This document shows, in pieces, positions 6,679-13,147 of a stretch of DNA of 18,764 nt. Source of the DNA: an uncultured Candidatus Woesearchaeota archaeon. GTDB taxonomy: Archaea; Nanobdellota; Nanobdellia; Woesearchaeales; 21-14-0-10-32-9. The stretch lies in assembly GCA_903891505.1 (NCBI GenBank), contig CAITEO010000054.1, positions 1 to 18,764 on the forward strand, written 5' to 3'. The first letter of the stretch is position 1; each line of letters opens with the position of its first letter. The translations under genes were made by a program, and so were the position numbers. Below the pieces are notes generated by a model. That model was not told the origin of the DNA. It saw nothing but the letters and a program-made list of their open reading frames with translations, and did no database searches.

Positions 6679-6903
6679 TTACTTTGTAGCTGCGTGAGTA
6701 GCTGCATGTTTTGCTGCATTCGCTACTTTCTTGAGTGCTTTGTATTCCAAAGTCCACTTTGTCGTTCTAGGTTTTCTTCCAAGTTTCAAAGTGTTGTTCT
6801 CGCATTTGCTTGAGCAGAAGTGGAATATTTTTCCATCGTTCTTCACATACATTGCACCTGTTCCTCGTTCAATTTCATTGTTACAAAAACTACATTTGAC
6901 CAT
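6679..6903 (-). CDS. rpl24e: Large ribosomal subunit protein eL24
   Basis: This 74-aa zinc ribosomal protein has Cys4, Cys7, Cys30 and Cys34 in the CxxC...CxxxC arrangement of eL24. It continues through the family stretch NTLKLGRKPRTTKWT. The last dozen residues (VANAAKHAATHAATK) form an Ala/His/Lys tail beyond the core zinc domain. GGTGA precedes ATG 6903. It lies 13 nt after eS28 and 11 nt before NDK, in the widespread archaeal order L7Ae, eS28, eL24, NDK. Confidence 0.95.
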   Translation of the reverse strand: MVKCSFCNNEIERGTGAMYVKNDGKIFHFCSSKCENNTLKLGRKPRTTKWTLEYKALKKVANAAKHAATHAATK

Positions 6904-6916
6904 TTTGAATCACCAA

Positions 6917-7168
6917 TTAATTGCTTCCCCTGCCTGCTTTATTTAGAGGTCTAGCTTCAATTTCTGTCTCTCTTAACATCAGGATGTCGCCCTTCTGAAC
7001 TGGACCTTTAACGTTCCTTCTCAGAATTTTGTTTTTGTCTCTGCCTTCCATGATTTTGCATCTTACCTGTATCGCTTCTCCTCTAGTTCCTGTTCTGCCG
7101 ACGACTTCTTCGACGCTTGCAGGTACTGCTGGAGAAAACGCTACTCCGCCTTTGTTCTCATCTGCCAT
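6917..7168 (-). CDS. rps28e: Small ribosomal subunit protein eS28
   Basis: This 83-aa protein shows the eS28 core: VVGRTGTRGEAIQVRCKIMEGRD, followed by GPVQKGDILMLRETEIEARPL. It is an OB-fold protein near the mRNA exit region of the small subunit. An N-terminal extension of about 19 residues precedes the core, and the C-terminus carries a few extra residues after the usual ending. ATG 7168 is preceded by AGAGGT. A perfect 9-bp hairpin directly upstream of that site overlaps the L7Ae stop codon. It is 29 nt from L7Ae on the same strand. Confidence 0.95.
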   Translation of the reverse strand: MADENKGGVAFSPAVPASVEEVVGRTGTRGEAIQVRCKIMEGRDKNKILRRNVKGPVQKGDILMLRETEIEARPLNKAGRGSN

Positions 7169-7179
7169 TTTGATACCTC

Positions 7180-7201
7180 TTAATCTGATTTATCAGATTA
7201 A
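7180..7201 (-). other. Intercistronic hairpin between L7Ae and eS28
   Basis: TTAATCTGA (7180-7188) and TCAGATTAA (7193-7201) are perfectly complementary around a 4-nt loop. The stem includes the L7Ae stop codon and ends at the AGAGGT ribosome binding site of eS28 (7175-7180). No long U-tract follows, so it is not an obvious terminator. It could tune eS28 translation or mark an mRNA processing site. Confidence 0.5.
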
Positions 7202-7503
7202 TTGAACTCCTTTAGGATGTCTTTGCCATCACCCATGTCAATAATCGCTATTGCGACTGCTGCAAGACCTAGCCCTGCTGCTACGCCAAGCTCTTCTTTT
7301 GATGGAACTTCTACGCAAGGTATTTTCTTCTCTTTACACATCATTGGGATATGCATTGTTATTTCCTTAGGTGAAACATCTGCTGCAATTACAACAAGTT
7401 TTGCTTGGCCCTTTTCGATTGCCTTTGTTACTTCGTTTGTTCCTTTCTTTATCTTTCCTGATTTCTTTGCTATTTCAACTGCTTCGTATGCTCTTTCTGA
7501 CAT
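7198..7503 (-). CDS. rpl7ae: Ribosomal protein L7Ae (kink-turn binding protein)
   Basis: This 101-aa protein binds kink-turns in 23S rRNA, box C/D and H/ACA guide RNAs and archaeal RNase P. The family core is intact: GKIKKGTNEVTKAIEKGQAK (RNA-contacting helix and loop), VVIAADVSP, and the later PCVEVPSKEELGVAAGL. The N-terminus starts at SERAYEAVEIA, around 15-20 residues shorter than many archaeal homologues. ATG 7503 has GAGGT 7 nt upstream, supporting this start. It is the first gene of the operon leading to eS28, eL24, NDK and EF-2, behind an unusually long structured leader. Identification is firm. Confidence 0.96.
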   Translation of the reverse strand: MSERAYEAVEIAKKSGKIKKGTNEVTKAIEKGQAKLVVIAADVSPKEITMHIPMMCKEKKIPCVEVPSKEELGVAAGLGLAAVAIAIIDMGDGKDILKEFN

Positions 7504-7740
7504 TTTTTATACCTCGTGTTAGCGCAGCATTTTTTGTTTTGAGACCCAGCGAACAACTCTATTTCCACATCCCAAATCACTAGACTCGGTTTTGTTAATC
7601 AATTTTTACATCGATAGTTCGCGGCCTCAAAAAAATGCAAGCACTTTTTGTTTTCCTTTTCTTTTTCCGTCGATTACGGGTAACCAAAAAATAAGAATGT
7701 TACCTCTTTCAGCACCATTGTGCCTCATCAATCATTGGTA
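7504..7740 (-). promoter_or_regulatory. Long structured 5' leader of the L7Ae operon
   Basis: The best TATA box is at 7761-7770, predicting a leader of about 235 nt. No nearer TATA-like site is seen. Reading the minus strand, three parts stand out. First is a kink-turn-like motif near the 5' end (7740-7701). Second is GGTAAC (7704-7699) pairing with GTTACC (7684-7679) around a T6 run. Third is a large domain (7644-7522) whose basal stem pairs GCATTTTTT with AAAAAATGC and GCGAAC (7622-7617) with GTTCGC (7554-7549). That stem encloses hairpins ATCGAT/ATTGAT (7615-7598) and CCGAGTC/GATTTGG (7589-7572). An autoregulatory leader or an embedded small RNA are both possible. Confidence 0.5.
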
Positions 7741-7760
7741 CTATTCAGAAACAGGTTTTC

Positions 7761-7770
7761 TTTTATAAAG
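7761..7770 (-). promoter_or_regulatory. TATA box for the L7Ae operon
   Basis: The minus strand reads CTTTATAAAA, a near-consensus archaeal TATA box. The predicted start is near 7740. Confidence 0.6.
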
Positions 7771-7820
7771 GTTTGCGTTGGAGAATCACCCTGCACAAAT
7801 ATTGTTCAACCAAGATAAAA

Positions 7821-7828
7821 TTTTTAAA
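7821..7828 (+). promoter_or_regulatory. TATA-like box for the P-loop NTPase
   Basis: TTTTTAAA lies about 28 nt before ATG 7853, giving a leaderless or nearly leaderless transcript. The sequence is a weaker match than the other boxes in the window. Confidence 0.4.
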
Positions 7829-7852
7829 AAAAGATAAGTTTCTACCATTGAA

Positions 7853-8449
7853 ATGAATAAAAAATATGTGTTGGATGGACCTCCTGGTGCTGGAAAGACC
7901 ACACTTATGCATGGAAAAGTCAACGATGATGAACAACTCATCTATCCAAATCTTGAAAGTTTAGGCTTTGAATGTGTAAGCGAATCAGCAAGAGCGGTCG
8001 CGATGGAAATGCTTGGACAAGGAATTCCTCCTGAAAAAAACATGAACCAATTTCTGGAAAGAATTATTAAAATGGGAAAACAGAATTATCTGGACTCAAA
8101 TCAAGATAAAACCTATTTTTTCGATAGATGCTTCCATCATTGGATCCATTTCAGACAGACTGCGAATGTAGATCTCCCTGAATGGTATGATAAATTTAAT
8201 TCAGAAATAAGATTTTCTGAGCCCATATTTATTTTTGCACCAGTTGAAAGTTTTGATTTGACCACGCCCACAACCCATAGGGCTAGAAGATTTACTCTAG
8301 ATCAAAGAAGAGCATCCTATTCAAGAACAAAACAAATATATCTTGATTTGAATTATAGAATAGTTGAAGTGCCTATTTATACAGAAACTGACATTCGCGA
8401 GAACAACAAAAGAAGAATTGATTTGATTTTAAATTACATAAATCAATAA
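7853..8449 (+). CDS. P-loop NTPase, AAA_28 / predicted small-molecule kinase-like
   Basis: This 198-aa protein has a Walker A motif GPPGAGKTT at residues 9-17 and a hydrophobic strand ending in Asp-Arg (YFFDR, residues 88-92) as the likely second motif. SESARAVAMEMLGQG at about 43-57 and the C-terminal RRFTLDQRRASYSRTKQIYLDLNYRIVEVP match the general pattern of AAA_28 proteins. That family is related to the kinase part of NadR and to nucleotide kinases. The substrate is unknown. There is no Shine-Dalgarno site, and a TATA-like box precedes the ATG. It sits just upstream of the thermosome, which has its own promoter. Family assignment is moderate; no specific role can be assigned. Confidence 0.75.
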   Translation: MNKKYVLDGPPGAGKTTLMHGKVNDDEQLIYPNLESLGFECVSESARAVAMEMLGQGIPPEKNMNQFLERIIKMGKQNYLDSNQDKTYFFDRCFHHWIHFRQTANVDLPEWYDKFNSEIRFSEPIFIFAPVESFDLTTPTTHRARRFTLDQRRASYSRTKQIYLDLNYRIVEVPIYTETDIRENNKRRIDLILNYINQ

Positions 8450-8464
8450 TTCTCCCACAAAACA

Positions 8465-8470
8465 TATAAA
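8465..8470 (+). promoter_or_regulatory. TATA box for the thermosome
   Basis: TATAAA predicts a start near 8493 and a short leader of about 13 nt. That leader consists largely of GTTGGGGGAAATATC, with GGGGGA as the ribosome binding site 6 nt before ATG 8506. Confidence 0.6.
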
Positions 8471-8505
8471 TTTCCCTTTATTCTTTAGTCGTTGGGGGAA
8501 ATATC

Positions 8506-10137
8506 ATGGAAAATAAAGATAATTATCAACCAGTTTACATTCTATCAGATGGGACTCAAAGAAGCACAGGTAAGAGCGCGCAGCGTATGAACATCATGGC
8601 TGCAAAACTTGTCGCAGAAGCTGTACGAACAACTCTTGGTCCAAAGGGCATGGATAAAATGCTCGTCGATAGCATGGGCGAAATCACAGTTACAAACGAC
8701 GGCGCAACAATTCTAAAAGAGATGAGTATCGACCATCCTGCAGCAAAGATGCTCGTCGAAGTTGCAAAGACTCAAGAGGAAGAAGTCGGCGATGGAACAA
8801 CAACCGCTGTTGTTTTGGCAGGTGAACTCCTACGCAGAGCTGAAGAATTACTCGATAATAATATTCATCCAACAATTATTGCAAGAGGATATAGACTCGC
8901 AGCCGACAAATCACAGGAAATTCTAAAAGAAATCGCCGTGAAATTCAACAAGAAAGATCGAGAAACATTATTAAAAATTGTCGAGACCGCGATCACAGGC
9001 AAAGGACCTGAGGATAAAAAAGATCATCTAGCCGTATTAATCGTTGATGCAATCTACAAAATCGCAAGAGAAGAAAAAATAGGAGATAATAGCAAACTTA
9101 TTGTTGATCGTGAAGATATCAAAGTTGAAAAGAAAGTTGGCGGAAGAACTGAAGATTCTGAATTAATCCAAGGAATCGTCGTCGACAAAGAGAAAGTCCA
9201 TTCCGGCATGCCTGCAATCGTCAAGAATGCGAAGATTGCGCTTCTCGATGTACCAATCGAAATCAAAGGCCCGGAATCAGACACTAAGATATCAATAACC
9301 GATCCTAACATGATGCAATCGTTCCTTGATATGGAAGAGACAATGCTCAAAAAGATGGTCGACAAAATTGCACTCTCTGGCGCAAACGTAGTATTTTGCC
9401 AAAAAGGTGTTGATGATTTAGCGCAGCATTTCCTTGCGAAGAAAGGAATTTATGCAACAAGGCGTGTTAAGAAAAGTGATTTGGCAAGACTTGCAAAAGC
9501 AACAGGCGCTAAAGTCGTTAGCGACTTAAATGATTTCTCAAAAGATGATTTAGGACAAGCTGGCGTTGTTGAGCAAGTTAAAGTAGGTGAAGAATTCATG
9601 ACGTATGTTCGAGATTGTAAAAATCCAAAAGCACTAACATTACTAATTAGAGGAGCAACTAGCCACGTTGTTGATGAAATATCGCGTGCAGTTGACGACG
9701 CGCTTGGAGATGTTATTTCAACTCTATCAAGCGAATATATCGTCGGTGGCGCTGGCAGCGTAGAGATTGAAGTTGCAAAAGAGCTAAAGAAATTTGCAAC
9801 AACACTTTCAGGCAGGGAGCAACTTGCAGTTCAAGCGTTCGCAGATACACTTGAAGTAATTCCGAAAACTCTCGCTGAGAACGCAGGTCTTGATCCAATC
9901 AACGTGTTAACAGAGCTCAAAGCTGCGCACGACAAAAACCAGAAGTGGGCAGGAATAAATGTTTTCACAGGAAAAGTGATGGATGCCTGGAAAGAAGGAA
10001 TCATCGAACCTATGAAAATAAAAACGCAAGCAATCTCGAGCGCAAGCGAAGTTGCTGTGATGATACTTCGAATTGACGATGTTATTTTGTCGAGCAAAGG
10101 TCCAGTCCAAGGAATGGGACATGAAGGATTGGAATAA
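8506..10137 (+). CDS. ths: Thermosome subunit (group II chaperonin)
   Basis: This 543-aa subunit of the double-ring ATP-driven folding chamber is full length. Equatorial-domain signatures are TTLGPKGMDKMLVD (residues 42-55), NDGATIL (64-70) and the ATPase loop GDGTTTAVVLAGELL starting at residue 95. The intermediate domain carries VGGAGSVEIEVAKELKKFA, matching the usual GGGA.E motif with GAGS. The C-terminus ends in GMGHEGLE rather than a long Gly/Met-rich tail. ATG 8506 has GGGGGA upstream. It is monocistronic, convergent with ProRS. Only one subunit gene is present in this window. Confidence 0.98.
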   Translation: MENKDNYQPVYILSDGTQRSTGKSAQRMNIMAAKLVAEAVRTTLGPKGMDKMLVDSMGEITVTNDGATILKEMSIDHPAAKMLVEVAKTQEEEVGDGTTTAVVLAGELLRRAEELLDNNIHPTIIARGYRLAADKSQEILKEIAVKFNKKDRETLLKIVETAITGKGPEDKKDHLAVLIVDAIYKIAREEKIGDNSKLIVDREDIKVEKKVGGRTEDSELIQGIVVDKEKVHSGMPAIVKNAKIALLDVPIEIKGPESDTKISITDPNMMQSFLDMEETMLKKMVDKIALSGANVVFCQKGVDDLAQHFLAKKGIYATRRVKKSDLARLAKATGAKVVSDLNDFSKDDLGQAGVVEQVKVGEEFMTYVRDCKNPKALTLLIRGATSHVVDEISRAVDDALGDVISTLSSEYIVGGAGSVEIEVAKELKKFATTLSGREQLAVQAFADTLEVIPKTLAENAGLDPINVLTELKAAHDKNQKWAGINVFTGKVMDAWKEGIIEPMKIKTQAISSASEVAVMILRIDDVILSSKGPVQGMGHEGLE

Positions 10138-10174
10138 AAACTCAAATGTGATAAAATGACTCCTGAACAAATAC

Positions 10175-10195
10175 AAAAAAAATAAATTAAAAAAA
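10175..10195 (-). terminator. Tandem oligo-T terminator after ProRS
   Basis: A runs at 10175-10182 and 10189-10195 on the plus strand read as T7 and T8 on the minus strand, about 25 nt after the ProRS stop. No comparable T run serves the thermosome on the plus strand. Confidence 0.55.
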
Positions 10196-10218
10196 GTTAA
10201 GACGCATTAGTACAACAC

Positions 10219-11751
10219 TCACAAGCTCTTTGCGATGTAAATCTGATACTTCGCAACGTGGCCTGTGAATGGACATGTTTTGTGAGCAGTTATCTTAGAA
10301 TCGAATGGAATCACGAGTGTTTTGCCCCCTGTTTTTTCACGAATGATTTCATCCGCTTCTTTTTCACCTGAAAAAACAGTTAGTGCAATTCGTCCACTCG
10401 CAACAATTTCTTTTATTCTTTCAAGATCATATGATTCTTCAATGCTCGCGTCAAGGAATTTCTTTGCTTTATCATAAAGATCGTCGTGCATCTTTTCAAG
10501 CATTATGTGAACTTCATCTTTAAGTACAGGAATTTCAACTGCGACTTTCGTTAGCAAATCTCGTCGAACAACTGTCGCCATTCCTTTCTCTAGTTCTTTT
10601 TTACCAAGTTCTATTCTAATAGGATATCCTTTGAGCTCAGCATCATTTAATTTCCAACCATATGAATACTGCGATCTATCATCAATTATTGGATCGAATG
10701 CATGAAGCGCATGTGCAATTTCTTTTGCAGCATGCATTACTTTCTCATTATCATTTTCTTTGCCATTTCCTTTGTCCTCTTTTCCAAGAACAGGAATTAT
10801 TATGACTTTGTTCTCCGCAACTCTTGGCGGCAAAACAAGTCCTTTTGAATCAGAATGTGCCATAAGCATAACTCCAAGCGATCTTGTCGAGAATCCCCAT
10901 GAATTCTGATACGCGTATTTCTCCGAGCCATCTTTATCCTTGAATTTAATGTCGAACGCTTTCGAAAAATTCTGTCCCAAGTAGTGCGACGTGCACCCTT
11001 GGATTGCTTTGCCAACAGGCAAGAACACTTCACAAGACAATGTATAATCTGCACCAGCAAATTTTTCACGATCAGATTTTCTTCCCATAAGCGATGGAAT
11101 CGCGAGAAGTTCCTTGTACGTTTTTGCATAAATATTTGTAAGTATATCATGTGCTTCATCGTCTGCTTCTTGCTTTGTTGCAAAAACAGTATGGCCTTCC
11201 TGCCACAAAAATTCTCTTGATCTAAGGAAGGGCATCGGATTTTTGAATTCCCATCTAACAACAGAGCACCATTGATTTAGTCTTAATGGTAAATCATTGT
11301 ATGATCTTATCCATTTTGAGTATGCAGGATACATTATTGTTTCAGATGTAGGTCTAATTGCAAGTCGCTCGCTTAGTTTTGTATTTCCAGTTTCTGTAAC
11401 CCATGCAACTTCAGGCGAGAAACCTTCAACGTGCTCTTTTTCCTTCATAAGAAAATGTTCAGGTATAAGCAGAGGAAATGATGCATTTTTTATTCCACGT
11501 TTCTTGAATTCATGATTCATGAAATCTCGGATCTTGTCCCAGATGAATTGTGATCTTGGCTTTAGAATATAGCAACCAGAAACATCAGTATACTCGATTA
11601 AGTCGCACTTGTTTATGATATCTGTGTACCATGCATTCGTATCATTAACTTTATCGAACAATATCCCCTTGTCATCCTTCGATTCATTCTGAACCTTCTG
11701 AGTATTATGATTGTTTTGGTTCTTCTGATCTTTTTGCATATTTTCAGCCAT
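10219..11751 (-). CDS. proS: Prolyl-tRNA synthetase, archaeal/eukaryal type
   Basis: This 510-aa class II enzyme charges tRNA-Pro. An Asn/Gln/Lys-rich tail of about 28 residues precedes the catalytic domain. Motif 1 is around residues 90-99, RPTSE is at 133-137, motif 2 runs from RWEFKNPMPFLRSREFLWQEGHT (166 onward), and motif 3 lies in GVMLMAHSDSKGLVLPPRVA. An anticodon-binding domain and a C-terminal domain follow. I start at ATG 11751 because it lies 26 nt from the TATA box; an in-frame GTG five codons earlier does not. The C-terminal zinc domain keeps only one of the usual four cysteines (TCPFTG), and the chain ends AKSL where the family usually ends in tyrosine. It is divergent from RtcA. 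Confidence 0.96.
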   Translation of the reverse strand: MAENMQKDQKNQNNHNTQKVQNESKDDKGILFDKVNDTNAWYTDIINKCDLIEYTDVSGCYILKPRSQFIWDKIRDFMNHEFKKRGIKNASFPLLIPEHFLMKEKEHVEGFSPEVAWVTETGNTKLSERLAIRPTSETIMYPAYSKWIRSYNDLPLRLNQWCSVVRWEFKNPMPFLRSREFLWQEGHTVFATKQEADDEAHDILTNIYAKTYKELLAIPSLMGRKSDREKFAGADYTLSCEVFLPVGKAIQGCTSHYLGQNFSKAFDIKFKDKDGSEKYAYQNSWGFSTRSLGVMLMAHSDSKGLVLPPRVAENKVIIIPVLGKEDKGNGKENDNEKVMHAAKEIAHALHAFDPIIDDRSQYSYGWKLNDAELKGYPIRIELGKKELEKGMATVVRRDLLTKVAVEIPVLKDEVHIMLEKMHDDLYDKAKKFLDASIEESYDLERIKEIVASGRIALTVFSGEKEADEIIREKTGGKTLVIPFDSKITAHKTCPFTGHVAKYQIYIAKSL

Positions 11752-11773
11752 GACGAGAAAGAACACAATATTA

Positions 11774-11781
11774 TTTATAAA
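11774..11781 (-). promoter_or_regulatory. TATA box for ProRS
   Basis: TTTATAAA is centred 26 nt before ATG 11751. This fixes the ProRS start and implies a leaderless mRNA. Confidence 0.6.
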
Positions 11782-11800
11782 ATTAGCGGAAAGAGAAGAT

Positions 11801-11808
11801 TTTTATTA
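11801..11808 (+). promoter_or_regulatory. TATA box for RtcA
   Basis: TTTTATTA is centred about 26 nt before ATG 11830, again leaderless. The two divergent promoters are only about 20 nt apart and probably interfere or are coordinated. Confidence 0.45.
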
Positions 11809-11829
11809 TTCATATAATACATAACTCTC

Positions 11830-12861
11830 ATGATCATCCTAGATGGCTCACAAGGAGAGGGCGGTGGAAGTATTCTTCGTCAAGCGCTAGCGCTCTCCAT
11901 TCTAACTAAGAAACCTTTCAGGATTACAAATATTCGAGCACACAGACCAACACCAGGACTTAAAAAACAACATCTTGCATCGCTCGAGCTCGCAAAATTG
12001 GTATCGAACGCGAAAGTCATTGGCGCAAGCATTGGTTCGACTGTTGTAGAGTTTTATCCTGGCGATCTCTCGTCGAAAGAAATAAACTATGACATTGGAA
12101 GTGCAGGTTCAATAACGCTCACATTGCAATCAATTATTCTTCCTTGTTTGTTCTCAGATAAGAAATTTAAAATTACACTTAAAGGCGGAACTGATGTTGC
12201 ATGGAGTACACCAATTGATTATTTTAAGGAAATATATCTTCCATGCATTGAAGATTACGGCAAAGTAGATTGCAATATTCAAAAGAAAGGATTCTTCCCA
12301 AAAGGAGGCGGAATAGTTAACTTAACTATTGAAGGAAAGAATAATATCAAACCCTTAATCCGTGAAAAACTAGGAAAACTTCTCACAATAAAATGCGTAG
12401 TTAATACATCCAAGAATTTTTGGAAAGAAGAATCACCTGAGAAAACGATGGAATTAATCAAGATGTCTTTAACAGAACTTAAAGTTCCTGTAACAACTAG
12501 TATGCAAAGCACCATAATTGACGATGAAGGTGGAAGTGCACTTTTCTACGCACTTTTTGAGAATCCTGAAAAAGAAGATGCATTCATCAAAACAGGTTAT
12601 TCTGAAATATTTAATGATGAAAGAGAAATTAGCAAAATAATAGATATATACACGGCAAAACTAAAGAAACTCATAGCGAGCAATCATCCAACAGATGAAT
12701 TTCTCACAGATCAATTAATTCCTCTGCTCGGAGTTGTAGGAGGAAGCATAATAACCGACAACATAACTGAACACACTCTTTCTAATATTTACGTTACAGA
12801 AAAATTTCTAGACAAAAAATTCGTTGTAGACCTTGTTTCTGGACGAATTATTTGTAAGTAA
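11830..12861 (+). CDS. rtcA: RNA 3'-terminal phosphate cyclase
   Basis: This 343-aa enzyme converts RNA 3'-phosphate ends to 2',3'-cyclic phosphates with ATP, via an adenylylated histidine. The family opening is clear: DGSQGEGGGSILRQALALS, then RAHRPTPGLKKQH. The GSAGSITLTLQ segment and KGGTDVAWSTPIDYF follow, with FFPKGGG at about residue 155. The C-terminal TEHTLSNIYVTEKFL contains the histidine expected to be the nucleotidylated residue. Length is normal. Leaderless start with a TATA box 26 nt upstream. RtcA usually works around RNA repair or processing ends; its RtcB partner is not in this window. Confidence 0.95.
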   Translation: MIILDGSQGEGGGSILRQALALSILTKKPFRITNIRAHRPTPGLKKQHLASLELAKLVSNAKVIGASIGSTVVEFYPGDLSSKEINYDIGSAGSITLTLQSIILPCLFSDKKFKITLKGGTDVAWSTPIDYFKEIYLPCIEDYGKVDCNIQKKGFFPKGGGIVNLTIEGKNNIKPLIREKLGKLLTIKCVVNTSKNFWKEESPEKTMELIKMSLTELKVPVTTSMQSTIIDDEGGSALFYALFENPEKEDAFIKTGYSEIFNDEREISKIIDIYTAKLKKLIASNHPTDEFLTDQLIPLLGVVGGSIITDNITEHTLSNIYVTEKFLDKKFVVDLVSGRIICK

Positions 12862-12938
12862 AGTTTTACAAACACTCCTATTTTATTCTTGACGCACATC
12901 ACTCCTGTTAATAACTCTCCATTACAAATTATTTCTTT

Positions 12939-13002
12939 TCCTCTCAACAACAGCCTGCCTTTGGCAGGCAAAGCTGCGCCAAGCGCAGATTAATTGAGAG
13001 GA
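12939..13002 (+). repeat. 64-bp three-way-junction palindromic element, copy B
   Basis: A 9-bp outer stem, TCCTCTCAA (12939-12947) with TTGAGAGGA (12994-13002), encloses two hairpins. They are CCTGCC-TTT-GGCAGG (12954-12968, extendable by one G-C pair) and CTGCGC-CAA-GCGCAG (12974-12988). Spacers are 6, 5 and 5 nt, the mirror image of copy A. It lies between the convergent RtcA and coiled-coil genes. The 77 nt from RtcA to the element hold no other feature I can name. Confidence 0.7.
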
Positions 13003-13147
13003 TAAAACAAAAAAGCAATAAGAAAAATAAAAGAAATAAAAGAAATGAAAAAAATAGAAAAAAAAGAGAGCACAAAAAGAAAAAAAATTAACAAAACAAA
13101 TTAACTAGAATAAAAATAAAATTAACAAAAATAATTAATAAAAAAAC
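13003..13147 (-). terminator. A-rich tract (T-rich on minus strand) after the coiled-coil gene
   Basis: About 73% of the 145 plus-strand bases are A by my count, with many runs of 5-8. On the minus strand these are repeated U-tracts starting with T7 directly at the stop codon (13140-13146) and T8 at 13080-13087. This is a multi-step archaeal terminator for the coiled-coil gene. Confidence 0.5.

Noticed and set aside
7706..7731. Box C/D small RNA (TGATGA, 12 nt, CTGA on the minus strand)
   Set aside because: Spacing matches a C/D' half, but no C' or final D box follows and the 12 nt between are self-complementary, so it cannot be a normal guide. A kink-turn in the L7Ae leader fits better.
7709..7735. 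Eight-codon upstream ORF MIDEAQWC in the L7Ae leader
   Set aside because: It lies about 30 nt after the TATA box, slightly too far for a leaderless start, and has no ribosome binding site. It is too short to judge.
13003..13147. A-rich tract as a replication origin or repeat array
   Set aside because: No periodic unit, origin-type repeats or Orc1/Cdc6 gene nearby. Oligo-T termination of the minus-strand gene explains it.
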